This document shows positions 11,557-22,650 of a stretch of 64,000 nt of DNA, in pieces; the stretch's first letter is position 1, and each line of letters begins with the position of its first letter. The notes under the pieces were generated by a model that had not been told where the DNA came from, ran no database searches, and saw nothing but the letters and a program-made list of their open reading frames with translations. Both the position numbers and the translations under genes were made by a program. Source of the DNA: Chamaecyparis obtusa (lineage: Eukaryota > Streptophyta > Pinopsida > Cupressales > Cupressaceae); assembly GCA_027943335.1 (NCBI GenBank), contig BSBK01002162.1, positions 62,001-126,000 of the forward strand, in the 5' to 3' direction.

Positions 11557-12647
11557 TTACTTATTGATAGATGTGTTTGGAAATTTATCAAGTTCAATGT
11601 AAAGAAATCTTTTGTAATCCTCTGGTTCCTTTTTACTTTCTTCTTCAGTCTTTTCTACAAACTCATCAACTTTCACATGTGCACTTTCTATGATTTTGTG
11701 AGTAGACAAATTCAGACATCTATATGCTTTACTTTTGCAAGAATATCCCAAAAATATTCCTTCATCACTTTTTACATCAAATTTTCCTTTTTAGATTCTT
11801 TTAAGATGTAACATTTACTACCAAATACTTTTAGGTAACTTACATTGGGTTTATAGCCATACCATAACTCATAAGGAGTTTTGAATGTGTCTTTCCTCAA
11901 CTGTACTCAATTCAAGGTATGAACTACAGTGCTAATAGCTTCCTTCCAGTATTTCATAGCAATGTTCTTTTCAATCATTAGAGTCCTTGCACAATCCATG
12001 ATAGATCTGTTCCTTCTTTCAGCTATTCCATTTTGCTCAGGAGTTCTTGGGGCTGATACCTATCTTTTGATTCTTCTTTCAATGCAGAAATTATTAAATT
12101 CATGGGAGATGAATTGACCAACTCTGTCTAATCTTAAGCACTTCATTCTTTTTCCTATTTCCTTTTCTACTCTTACCAAATACCATTTGAATTTCTCAAA
12201 TGCTTCTGATTTTTCTCTTAAATACATAACAGCCATCATTCTAGAGTAATCATCAACAAAGAGAATAAATTTTTTTTCTCTAGTATAGCTTTCAATTCCA
12301 ATAGGTCCACATAAGTTAGTATGCACAATATCCAAAATATCTTCAGACTGATAGTTTTTACTTTTAAAGCTAGTCTTTCCCATTTTACCAATTTGACAAT
12401 TCTTGCATAGACCAACATCAGGTTTCTTCAAAGTAGGAATACCTCTTACTTTCTTGAATTTGCTTATTTTCACCATATTATCAAAATTTACATGACATAA
12501 CCTTTTGTGCCATAACCAACTTTCTTCAATTTGACCAATAAAACATGAGCATTCACCAAGAGCAAGATAAAACAAGTTACCTTTGGTTTGTTTGCCTGAA
12601 CCAATCAGTTTTCCTTTCTCATCTAGCAGTCTTGCTTTACCATTCAT
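11557..12647 (-). pseudogene. Copia integrase
   Basis: From 12647 leftward: the pre-integrase HHCC zinc region (LWHKRLCHVNFDNM … CKNCQIGK), the catalytic core (HTNLCGPIG for the first Asp region, FVDDYSRMMAVMYLREKSEA, then RLDRVGQF where RSDNGGEF is usual, so the second-Asp neighbourhood is altered but the Asp stays), and the C-terminal GYSCKSKAYRCLN at about 11750. A net frameshift lies between 12060 and 11751; both flanking parts are otherwise readable. Confidence 0.9.
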
Positions 12648-12764
12648 GAATTCAACCTTGAATCCAATGTTGATTAGTTGTGCTACACTTAGAAGATTAT
12701 TCTTTAGTCCTTCAACCTAATATGCATTATCACATATAAGTTCTTTGGTTAATGAAATTCATCC

Positions 12765-13937
12765 TCATCCTTTTATACAACAAGGTTCATTGTTTCCAAA
12801 CCTTACATTACCACCATCATAGTCTTCAAGGTGTTCAAACTTTGTTCTATCACCAGTCATATGATGTGAGCATCCACTGTCTATAATCCATGTATCATCT
12901 TTTATTATATGAGAGATAAGTGCCATCTCATCTTCATCATCATCAGATTCATCTTTCACAGCAATGAAGACAATTTCTTCTTCACTATCATCAGAATCCT
13001 TAGCCAAAAAACATGTTTTCTTACCTTTATCCTTGAATGACTTGAAATTCTTCTTGTCATTGTACTTGTGACCTTTTTTCTCATCCTTTCTTTTCTTGTT
13101 TGGGAACCTAGGTGCAATATGACCAATTTCTTCACATGAAAAATAGATTAAAGGAGTTTTACCTTTGTATTTACCTCTACCTCTAGTATATTTCTTTGCA
13201 AGTAATGCTTCGATAACTTCAAGATCACTATCTGAACTTTCCTCTGATTCTTCTTCACTTTCTGACTCAATTTTCTTGCCCTTCTTAAGTGAAAGTTTGG
13301 CCTCAAATGCTGATTTAATATTTTTAGAAGTTGGAACATAGTTCTCATAGTTATCTAATTTAAAAGCTGTCAACCTTCCAACTAAGGCATCCAAAGTTAT
13401 ATTGTGATTTTGTTCACATCTTCTTTCTTGAATAGAAAATACTCTTATTGCATAGATAGGAAGCAATGTTCTAAGAACCTTACTTATAACAGTTTCATCA
13501 TCAATTTTTCCTCCAGAAGCTCTGATTGCTCTAACACTCACCTTGATCCTTTCAACATATTTTGCAATGTTTTCATCTTCTTTCATCTTCATCTGATCAA
13601 ACTGTCCTCTTAGGCTTTCTTTTTTGGCTCTCGTCACATTGTCATCACCACCATAAATTTTCTTCAGCTTGTTCCACATTTCATAAGAAATTGTGTAGTG
13701 TTTGATCTCATCAGATTCTTCATAGCTAAGAGCTGATGCAATGTCTATCATCAAGGTGTTATGGTTCTTTTTCTCTGCAATGTCTTCAACAGTTAATGTG
13801 CTAGTAGGAACTGTATATTCTTGATCAATATATTTGCATCATGAATCACCAATGGAAGCTAGATGAAGTCTCATGAGACCTTGCCAAGCTAAAAAGTTAT
13901 CTTTGTTAAGCCTTGAAATTTTTGTCTTGTAAGACAT
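12765..13937 (-). pseudogene. Copia Gag and protease
   Basis: The true start is the ATG at 13937-13935 (MSYKTKISRLNKDNFLAWQG), in frame with the long open part from 13754 and separated from it by one TGA about 32 codons in. The N-terminus and the YEMWNKLKKIYGG and LRGQFDQMKMKEDENIAKYV stretches are the copia Gag core. An acidic linker follows. The zinc knuckle near 13140 is ruined: first Cys is Tyr and last is Arg (YFSCEEIGHIAPRF). Protease follows with an intact active site WIIDSGCSHHMTG at about 12890. Gag is the particle shell; the protease would cut the polyprotein. Confidence 0.92.
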
Positions 13938-13980
13938 CCTGATCTTTAGCTTAGGTCCTTGAAACCCTTCCTGCAAGCAC

Positions 13981-13997
13981 CAAAAGCTCTGATACCA
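13981..13997 (-). other. Copia primer binding site (initiator tRNA-Met)
   Basis: Minus strand TGGTATCAGAGCTTTTG, two bases after the 5' LTR end. The first 12 bases are the exact initiator tRNA-Met site. Confidence 0.9.
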
Positions 13998-13999
13998 AT

Positions 14000-15118
14000 T
14001 GTTGGAAATATAGATGGAGTAACTGAGAGGGGGGGTGAATCAGTTAACGACAAAAATATTACCATAGATCCTTTAGATGTTTTATTAAATCATTTACTAC
14101 TGTTATATTGAAAACTTAGTTATTGTAGTGAGTATTAATTATAACTATTCTTAAGCATTCATCAATGATTAACATACATGAATAAAGAAAGTATCATGAA
14201 CACAAGAGACACTAGATTTAACATGGAAACCCAATATGGGAAAAACCACCAATGTAACTAGTTACTATTTTTCACTCTTCTGAAGTGAGCCCTATTAGGA
14301 GCCAACCTAGTTAAAAGTTACAAAACACACTATTAGGTGTGACCTTGTTAGATGATTTAATCACCCTATTAGGACTAGCCTTGTAAGAGGTCTTGAAACA
14401 ATTCAATAGAACTATCACCTTGTTAGAGGATTTACAAAATGGCTGTTAAACCAACTCGATTAGGAGATTTTGAAATCACTACAACAATGGTAAGAAAGTA
14501 ACAATGAATTGACCTGAATAATGATGTAACTAAATTGCTGATTATAGATCTCTATTCTGCTTCACTAGATCCTTCCTAATCAAATATATCTCTGCTTCTC
14601 TTCAAGGATATCTAATCATCCTTCAAAATTCGCTCACACTTTTCTTCTTTTTACTTGCACACACTTTTTAATTCACAACTTGACCTTCTATATATACCAT
14701 TCATATTGTCCATTCAAATTGTCAAGTTGGCACTAATAACATTACTAATCATTACAACAGTCAGCTGGAATAAACAAACTTTATTTCTCAAAATAACAAA
14801 TTCCTTCACTAGGCTGACCTTGCTCGGTAAACACTAATTTGAAGAGATTTCCTTTGGTGACCAAGAGAACTCAGTAAGCACTAACTTTCCTTTGATAACC
14901 ATGGAAGCTCGGTCAACACTATTTTCTACCATATTTTTCTTTGACGCTCGAAATATCTCGGTAGATACTAAAAACCACCTGCAGACCAACTGAGCTCAGT
15001 AAATACTAGGAACTACTTTGCTGACCGACTAAGCTCGGTAAATGATATGACATTTGTGTGACATCAATGACAACACACAATTAATCCAACAATCTCTTTC
15101 AGACAATTGTATCCAACA
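14000..15118 (-). repeat. Copia 5' LTR (right, 1119 bp)
   Basis: Same length and ends as 8244-9362. The CTCGGT-motif block is present at about 14824-15050. On the minus strand it would carry the promoter for the element; I did not find a convincing TATA box. Confidence 0.93.
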
Positions 15119-15123
15119 GCCAG
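15119..15123. repeat. Target site duplication GCCAG, right copy
   Basis: Follows TCCAACA directly and matches 8239-8243; the gypsy coding sequence resumes immediately after it. Confidence 0.9.
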
Positions 15124-15790
15124 ATCATCAAATTCAGAAGATGCTGAAAGAGGAGAAATGCGGATTAACAGAAGAGTCCTGTTGACTGGTAAGAATGAAC
15201 CTGAACAAAGGAGGAGCTTGTTTCACACTAGATGCAAGTGTGAGGGAAAATTTTGTGATGTGATTATTGATATTGAAAACACTAAAAATTTGGTGTTAGA
15301 AGAGATTGTGACAAAGTTGAAGTCCAAGAGATAGAAACACCCACATCCATATCAAATTGCCTAGGTGTAGGATGATGACAAGGTCATGGTTAGTCAATAG
15401 TGCCTACTAAAGTTCAAGATCGGTAGGTACCAATATGAGGTACTATTTGATATCATATCTACGGATGCATGTCATATGTTGTTGGGTATACTGTGGCAGT
15501 TTGACAGATGTGCTGTAGATGATGGCAGTGCGAATACCCATTCCCTGACAAAGGATGGAGTGAAAGATAAGCTAAAGCCATTGAAGGAGACTGAAGAAAA
15601 GGTATGTGGTAATGCAAGAATAAAAATATTTGATTGAAGAAAATTCTTAGATGGTATGAGGCATGAGCATGTGTGCTTTTCTTTAATTCCAAAAGCTGGT
15701 AAAGAGGAAGTAGAGGATGTACCTCTAGAGGTTGCAAATTTGTTGAATGATTTTTAGGATATTGTATCTGATAATGTACTTGATGGATTA
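15124..15790 (+). pseudogene. Gypsy protease and linker, middle array unit
   Basis: Continues the gag frame after the copia insertion (SSNSEDAERGEMRINRRVLL). The aspartic protease region is recognisable by comparison with the sister copy (CDVIIDSGSTKNLV), but here the active-site triad reads DIE instead of DSG at 15269-15277, so catalysis is lost. HPHPYQIA and DACHMLLGI-type motifs follow as in the sister. Stops at the end of KLKSKR and others interrupt it. Confidence 0.82.
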
Positions 15791-17170
15791 CCATCGATAA
15801 GGAAGATTAGTCATCAGATGGATTTGATTCCACAAGCCAATTTGCCAAACAAGGCAACACATAGAATGACACCAGTAGAAAGTGAAGAGTTGAACAGACA
15901 AGTACATGAGTTATTATAGAAGGGGTTGATTCGAGAGAGTCTGAGTCCCTGTGTCGTACTAGCGGTATTAGTGCCAAAGAAGAATGGAGAATGGAGGATG
16001 TGTATAGATTCTAGAATAATAAACAAGATCACAATCAAGTATAGGTTTCCATAGCCATGAATGGATGATATTATGGATTGTTTGAGTGGAGTTGTGTATT
16101 TTTCAAAGATAGATCTGAAGAGTGGATATAACCAGATTCAGATCAGAGAGGGAGATGAATGGAAGACTACCTTCAAGAAAAAGGAAGGACTGTATGAGTG
16201 GTTAGTCATGCCTTTTGGGATAATCAATGCACTAAGCACTTTCATATGGCTCATGAATGAGGTTCTGAAAGAGTTTCTGGGTAAGTTTGTCATTCTTTAC
16301 CTAGATGATATTTTGATCTTTAGCAAGACATTGGAGGAACATATGATGCATATTCATATGGTGTTTCAGAAGCTGAGAGATGAGAAATTTTTTATTAATT
16401 TGAAGAAGTGCAGTTTTGTGAAGAAAGAGTTAGTGCATTTGGGATTTGTAGTTTCAACAGAAGGTCTAAAAATGGACCCAGAGAAAGTACAGGCTATCCT
16501 TGAATGGCCTACTCCAAGGAGTGCTACTAAGGTAAGATCTTTTCATGGTTTGGCTAGCTTTTACGAAAAGTTTATCAAAAAATTTTGTAGTATTTGTGGA
16601 CCCTTGACTGAAACAATGAGAGGGGATAGAAAAGAGTTCAAGTGGACTAATGGGGTAGATAAGTGTTTTAAACTGTTGAAATAGAAAGTTACAGAACAAC
16701 CTATTTTAGCACTTCTAAATTTTAATAAGGTGTTTCAAGTAGACTGTGATGCTAGTGGTACTGCAATAGGAGCTGTTATGAGCCAAGAAGGTAAACCTAT
16801 TGCTTATTTCAGTGACAAGTTAAATAATGCCAAGAAGAAATATTTTGTTTATGATCAAGAATTTTATACTATAGTTTAGGCATTGAAGAAGTGGAGATAG
16901 TATCTACTTCCTAAGGAGTTTGTTTTATATACTGATCATCAAGCTTTGCAATATTTGAATGGTCAAGGAAAGTTGAATGAAAGGCATTTGAAATGGGTTG
17001 AGTTTTTGTAGAGTTATACATTTGTTTTGAAACACAGAAATGAAAAGTCTAATAGGGTTGTAGATGCACTTAGCAGAAGGCAACTATTGCTAATAGAGAT
17101 GCAAATTGAGGTGGTTGGGTTCAGGGAACTCAAGAATTTATATCTAGAGGATCCTGATTTTGGCGAAGCT
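15791..17170 (+). pseudogene. Gypsy reverse transcriptase and RNase H, middle array unit
   Basis: RT landmarks: [52 protein letters not shown] with the first catalytic Asp, LVMPFGIINA, and the active site YLDD at 16298-16309. RNase H follows with VDCDASGTAIGAV (first Asp) and [10 protein letters not shown]. The RT core 16061-16684 is open; flanking stops are TAG at expected Gln codons (LL*KGL, LK*KVT, V*AL) and others. The frame is continuous with both neighbours. Confidence 0.92.
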
Positions 17171-18577
17171 TGAAAAGTTTGTAAAGAACCTATTACTCTA
17201 GATAGAATGAAGTGGCTAGATATTATCATTCAGAATGATATGCTATTTAGAGGGAGTTAGTTGTGCATTCCAAGAAGTTCTATGCGGGAGAATCTCATCA
17301 AGGAGAAGCATAGCAGAGGACTGGCTAGACATTTTGGTTCAGATAAAACCCTTGCTTTGCTTAGTGAGAATTATTATTGGTCACAATTATAGCAAGATGT
17401 CAAGAAGTTTGTATAGAGTTAGAGAGTATGTTAGATGGCGAAAGGAGTGAAGCAGAATACAGGGTTGTATCATCCATTTCCTATACCCGAGAAGCCTTGG
17501 GAGGATATCAGTATGGATGTTGTTCTTGGTTTACCAAAGACACATCAGGGACATGATTCAATTTTTTTAGTGGTTGATAGATTTTCAAACATGACACATT
17601 TTGTTGCCTGCAAGAAGACTAATGATATCATTCATGTGGCAGAATTATTTTTCAGAGAAGTGGTGAGACTACATGGTTTTCCAAAGAGTATAGTTTCAGA
17701 TAGGGACACTAAGTTCATTGGATATTTCTGGTGTACATTGTGGAAGAAGTTGAAGACAGATTTGAAATTTAGTTCATCACATCAGCCACAAACTGATGGA
17801 TAGACAGAGGTGGTGAATAGGAGTTTGGAAAATTTGCTGAGATGTTTGGTTGGGGATAAGCCAATAGGATGGGATTTAATTTTACCATAGGCAAAATTTA
17901 TATACAATAATTCTATCAACAGGAGCACTAGTAAATCACCATTCTAGATTGTATATGGAAGTAGTCCTAGAAATGCATCTGAATTGAGAAAGATAGATAA
18001 AGGAGAAATAAGTAGTGCTAAAGTTGAGGATTTTGCAGAACATTTGAAGAACATCCATGAGGAGGCAAGGAAGCACATTACCAAGATGAATGCATAGTAT
18101 AAGGCTAAGGCAGATGAGAAAAGGAGGCATTAGGAATTTCAGGTTGGAGATTAAGTCATGGTTCATTTGTAGAAGGAAAGATATCTAGTTGATACATATA
18201 ACAAGTTGAAAATGAAGAATTTTGGGCTATGCAGGATACTGAAGAAGCATGATTCAGGAAATGCATATGAGGTAGAATTGCCTACTAAGCTGAATATTTA
18301 ACCAGTGTTTAACATTTTAGATCTAGCAAAGTACCATGTAGGAGGTGTTGAAGATGAGGTTACAACAACATAGTGGAGTATTCCAACAACCAGTTTAGAT
18401 ATCAAGGAGATTGAAGACATACTGTATAGTCATGTTGGTAGAAGCACAAGGAATAGGACATATGAAGAATATCTGGTCAAGTGGAAAGGATGACCTGTTG
18501 AAGATTCATCATGGGTAACAAAGGAGGAGGTTAACCATGTTGGTTTTCCCCTGCACACCTTAGATGTGATGAGGTAA
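17171..18577 (+). pseudogene. Gypsy integrase with chromodomain, middle array unit
   Basis: The integrase zinc region is degraded, with a stop where the first CxxC Cys should be. The core has [20 protein letters not shown] (first Asp), [12 protein letters not shown] (second Asp) and TEVVNR (third acidic residue kept). The linker and chromodomain end follow (DSHVGRSTRNRTYEEYLVKW). The usual terminal TGA is TTA here, so the frame runs on to a TAA at 18575-18577. Several TAG/TGA stops. Confidence 0.9.
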
Positions 18578-18600
18578 CTTCTCAAATTACCATGGGTGTC

Positions 18601-19450
18601 TGATACAAGAGTATCCTGGGCATAAGATAAATCTTGCATCACCCAAAAAATATGTATGTTTTTGTATTCAATAAGGGCTATCTTGTGTAGAGCTTCTATT
18701 TATGGAAACTTGTTGCTTTTAGTAAGTTGGTCATAAATCTTGGAATGTTTTGATTTTACATGTGGAGGTTCATCTTAGTCATATCAGCATGCCAGTAAAG
18801 TTCCATGGCTAGATCAGGTCTAGCTTTGAAGATATTGAAGATTTTCGGTATTGGTAGTAGGGTACATAAACTTTGAACTTAGTTTTGAAGGTTTTAGGGG
18901 CTCCAAATGAGGTCAAAAATTTGGGTGACAGGTGATTGCAATATTCAAACCTGTAGACTGCTTTGTGGCCTTTCCAAACTGGGGTTATAATAGTCAATCG
19001 GGTCAACTGGTGATGACTTATGGTCTCTGCAAGTCAGGTCACCTGAAATGGCAGAAAATAATTTTCCTTCAAAATTTTTGTTCAAGTTTCAAAAATTATT
19101 TTGAGCTGACTCTGATGTAATAAATTGAAAAATAAAATAATTCTATGTTTAGTCAGCCCTAAGGGATAAATTTCTGGAACCTTCTCGGGTGGTGAAAAAT
19201 GCCTATATAAAGAAGGCCCGTAGTGTTGTCTAGGGCAATTCTGGGTAGTAGATCTGGGTATTGATTTTAGGATTTTTCCTATAAAATATTGTAAGGGAAT
19301 GCCCATGTGGCTTTGCATATTGTAATTCTGAAAGTTTGTAATTCTACATTTGTGGAGATAATAAAAAGCCAATTTTCTATTCTTACATATTGTTGTTGTT
19401 TCTCTGTTTCTGTTATGTGTTTGTGGTATTAAGGGGAGCACCCTTCATCA
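18601..19450 (+). repeat. Gypsy LTR 2 of the tandem array (850 bp)
   Basis: Starts TGATA (TGATG in the sisters), ends CATCA, and is followed by AG and the primer site at 19453. TATATAA at 19204. It is shared between the middle and right units. Confidence 0.9.
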
Positions 19451-19452
19451 AG

Positions 19453-19467
19453 TGGTATTAGAGCAGG
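19453..19467 (+). other. Primer binding site, initiator tRNA-Met type, right unit
   Basis: TGGTATTAGAGCAGG, one change from the initiator tRNA-Met site over the first 12 bases. Confidence 0.87.
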
Positions 19468-19482
19468 AGTTCCTAAGTGTGT

Positions 19483-19593
19483 AAAAAGATCACTGATTGT
19501 GAGGCAGTTTGCACCAAGATCATGGGTTAGGGTTTCTATGTAAATAGATCACCGACCGTGAGGTAGTTTGCACAAGGACCATGGTTAGGGTTT
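19483..19593 (+). repeat. Tandem duplication in the gypsy leader
   Basis: About 52 bp occurs twice, at 19483-19535 and 19542-19593 (both contain GATCAC, GTGAGG, AGTTTGCAC and GGTTAGGGTTT). The middle unit has only one copy at 7104-7155, so the duplication arose in the right unit alone. Confidence 0.8.
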
Positions 19594-19610
19594 CAACACA
19601 CATTGTGAAA

Positions 19611-20690
19611 ATGCCTCCACAAAGGGAACATGGTGGAAGAGCTGGTGTTGTAACACCTAAGGTTAGAGTGCTCCAGAGACAAGTGTGAGCATTGCAAGAA
19701 GAGATTCACAGAGGAATGAATCTTAATGTCAGAGATGAAAGTGAGGATGAAGTGAAAGAAAGAAATGATGATCAAGAAGAAGAAGGTGAAATTTTGAATC
19801 GAGAAGAAGAAAGGCTTTTTTGGGCCATTTCCAAGATCAGAAAAAGACCTAAGATCGAGGTTCTGACATTTTCTGGAAATCTTAACCCAGAAGAATTGAT
19901 CAACTCGATCATTGAATGTGAAGAATATTTTGAGTATGAAGATATTGAGGATCATGATAGGGTCAAATTTGAGAAGGCCAGACTGAAAGGTGATGCCAAG
20001 ATCTAGTGGCAAGAGATTCAATTTGAGGGAAATAGAAGAGGGAAAGATAAAATAACAGGATGAGATTGGATGGTGCATAAATTGATGTGACAGTTCATCC
20101 CTATTGATTATGAGCTTGACCTACTAAAGAAAGTGCAATGTTTGAAGCAAGCAAGATGATCTTTTTAGGAGTATACAGAGGAGTTCTATCGAATCCTTAT
20201 CAGAATAGGCCATGCGAAAGCTGATAATGAGAAAGTTTCTCGTTACCTTAATGGGTTGAGGCCAAGCATTTAGGAGGAGTTGAATCTGGTTCAAATGAAT
20301 AGTATTGAAGAGGCATACCAGTTTGCCCTAAAAGTGGAGGAAAAGATGAACAAGAAGTTAGAGAACAGACAAAATGGAAGAGATCGTAGTGGATGATCTG
20401 GTGGATGGTCATATGGAGGCCAAAATGAAGATCCAAAAAAGAAGGAGGAGGCCAGTAGTGGTCAAAATAAAAGAGGAAACAATTCCAATCATTTCCAAGA
20501 TCAGAATAATAAAGATCAGAGAGGAAGAGGAAGTGGACAAGGTTTAGGAAGAGGAGGCTTTCTTGGAACATGTTTTCACTATGAAGAAGAAGGTCATAGG
20601 GAATTTGAATGTCCTCAACGCCAAGGAAGGATAGATAGGAGGAATGAAGACTAGGCCAAAGTTGTACATGTAGATTAAGATGCTAGATCA
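19611..20690 (+). pseudogene. Gypsy gag, right array unit
   Basis: ATG at 19611 (MPPQREHGGRAGVV). The Gag core is KRPKIEVLTFSGNLNPEELI, then HAKADNEKVSRYLNGLRPSI and EEAYQFALKVEEKMNKKLEN, then a Gly/Arg/Gln-rich tail. The CCHC knuckle is damaged: the second Cys is Tyr (CFHYEEEGHREFEC). About eight internal stops. It is in one frame with protease, RT and integrase to 24125, a single Gag-Pol frame of 1505 codons without any net indel. Confidence 0.9.
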
Positions 20691-21330
20691 TCAAATTCAA
20701 AAGATGTTGAAATAGGAGAAATGTTGATTAATAGAAGAGTCCTACTGAGTGGTGAGAATGAACCTGAACAAAGGAGCAGCCTATTTTGCACTAGATGAAA
20801 GTGTGAGGGAAAATGCTGTGATGTGATTATTGATAGTGGAAGCACTAAAAATTTGGTATCAAAAGAGATGGTGACAAATTTCAAGATCAAGAGACAGAAA
20901 CACCCACATCCATATCGGATAGCCTGGGTGTAGGATGACCACAAGGTCATGGTCAATGAATATTGCCTAGTAAAGTTCAAGATTGGTAGGTACCAAGATG
21001 AGGTACTATGTGATATGATATCTATAGATGCATGTCATATGTTGTTGGGTAGACCATGATAGTTTGACAGATGTGTTGTACACAATGTTCATGCGAATAC
21101 CTATTCCCTGACAAAGGATGGAGTGTGACATAAGCTAAAGCCATTGAAGGAGACCAAAGAAAAGGTATGTGGTAATGCAAGAATAACATTTGTTGATGGA
21201 AGAAAATTCCTAGATGGTATGAGGCATGAGCATGTGTGTTTTTCTTTAATTCCAAAAGATAGTAAAGAGGAAGTAGAGGATGTACCTATAGAGGTTGCAG
21301 ATTTGTTGAATGAGTTTTAGGATATTGTAT
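20691..21330 (+). pseudogene. Gypsy protease and linker, right array unit
   Basis: Protease active site intact: VIIDSGSTKNLV with DSG at 20832-20840. HPHPYRIAWV and DACHMLLGRP follow. Stops after TR (TGA), WV (TAG), RP (TGA, TAG) and others. It would mature the Gag-Pol polyprotein. Confidence 0.87.
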
Positions 21331-22650
21331 CTGATAATGTACCTGATGGATTACCATTGGTAAGGAAGATCAGTCATCAGATGGATTTGATTCCAGGAGC
21401 CAGTTTTCCAAACAAGGTAGCACACAAAATGACACCAGTAGAAAGTGAAGAGTTGAACAGACAAGTACATGAGTTATTGCAGAAGGGGTTGATTCGAGAG
21501 AGTCTGAGTCCTTGTGCCATACCAGTGGTATTAGCACCAAACAAAAATGGAGAATGGAGGATGTGTATAGATTCTAGAGCAATAAACAAGATCACAATCA
21601 AGTATAGGTTTCCATTTCAATGAATGGATGATATTATGGATTGTTTGAGTGGAGCTATGTATTTTTCAAAGATAGATCTGAAGAGTGGATATCACCAGAT
21701 TTGGATCAGAGAAGGAGATGAATGGAAGACTGTATTCAAGACAAAGGAAGGACTGTATGAGTGGTTAGTCATGCCTTTTGGCCTAACCAATGCACCAAGC
21801 ACTTTCATGCGTCTCATGAATGAGGTTCTGAAAGAGTTTCTAGGTAAGTTTGTCATTGTTTACCTAGATGATATTTTAATCTTTATCAAGACATTAGAGG
21901 AACATATGATGCATATTCGTATGGTGTTTGAGAAGCTGATAGATGAGAAATTATTGATTAATTTGAAGAAGTGCAATTTTGTGAAGAAAGAGTTAGTGTA
22001 TTTGAGATTTGTAGTTTCAACAGAAGGTCTAAAAATGGACCCAGAGAAAGTACAGGCTATCCTTGAATGGCCTACTCCAAGGAGTGATATTGAGGTAAGA
22101 TCTTTTCATGGGTTGGATAGCTTTTACAAAAAGTTTATCAAAAATTTTAGTAGTATTTGTGGACCCTTGACTGAAATAATGAGAGGGGATAGAAAAGAGT
22201 TCAAGTGCTCTAATGGGTGAGATAAGAGTTTTAAAATTTTGAAACAAAAAGTTACAGAACAACCTATTTTGGCACTTCCAGATTTTAATAAGGGGTTACA
22301 AGTAGACTGTGATGCTAGTGGTACTACAATATCAGCTGTTATGAGCCAAGAAGGTAAACCTATTGCTTATCTGAGGGAGAAGTTAAATGATGCCGAGAGG
22401 AAATATTTTTTTTATGATCATAAATTTTATGCTATAGTTCAGGCATTGAAGAAGTGGAGACACTATCTACTTCCTATGGAGTTTGTTTTATATACTGATT
22501 ATCAAGCTTTGCAATATTTGAATAGTCAAGGAAAGTTGAATCAAAGACATTTGAAATCAGTTGAGTTTTTGTAGAGGTATACATTTGTTTTGAAACACAT
22601 AATTGGAAAGTCTAATAGGGTTGCAGATTTTCTTAGCGGAAGGCAACTAT
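21331..22650 (+). pseudogene. Gypsy reverse transcriptase and RNase H, right array unit
   Basis: [68 protein letters not shown], and YLDD at 21861-21872. RNase H: VDCDASGTTISAVMSQEGKP, YTDYQALQYL. A TGA sits where an Arg codon is expected before MDDIMD (CGA to TGA), another after SNG, and a TAG after VEFL. It is more complete than the middle unit. Confidence 0.93.

Larger units (their letters stand above)
8244..15118 (-). mobile_element. Complete Ty1/copia retrotransposon inserted in the gypsy array
   Basis: 6875 bp, ends TGTTGGA…TCCAACA, two LTRs of 1119 bp each, 5-bp duplication GCCAG, initiator tRNA-Met primer site next to the right LTR and a polypurine tract next to the left one. The internal region encodes, on the minus strand, Gag, protease, integrase, reverse transcriptase and RNase H in that order; integrase before RT marks Ty1/copia. 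About a dozen stops and one net frameshift between 12060 and 11751 make it inactive. In the first ~135 bp the LTRs differ at about eight places by my count, mostly C/T or G/A, so the insertion is not recent, though younger than its gypsy host. Confidence 0.95.

Noticed and set aside
19593..20078. 161-codon minus-strand frame
   Set aside because: Antisense of the gypsy gag, which has a clear Gag core on the plus strand.
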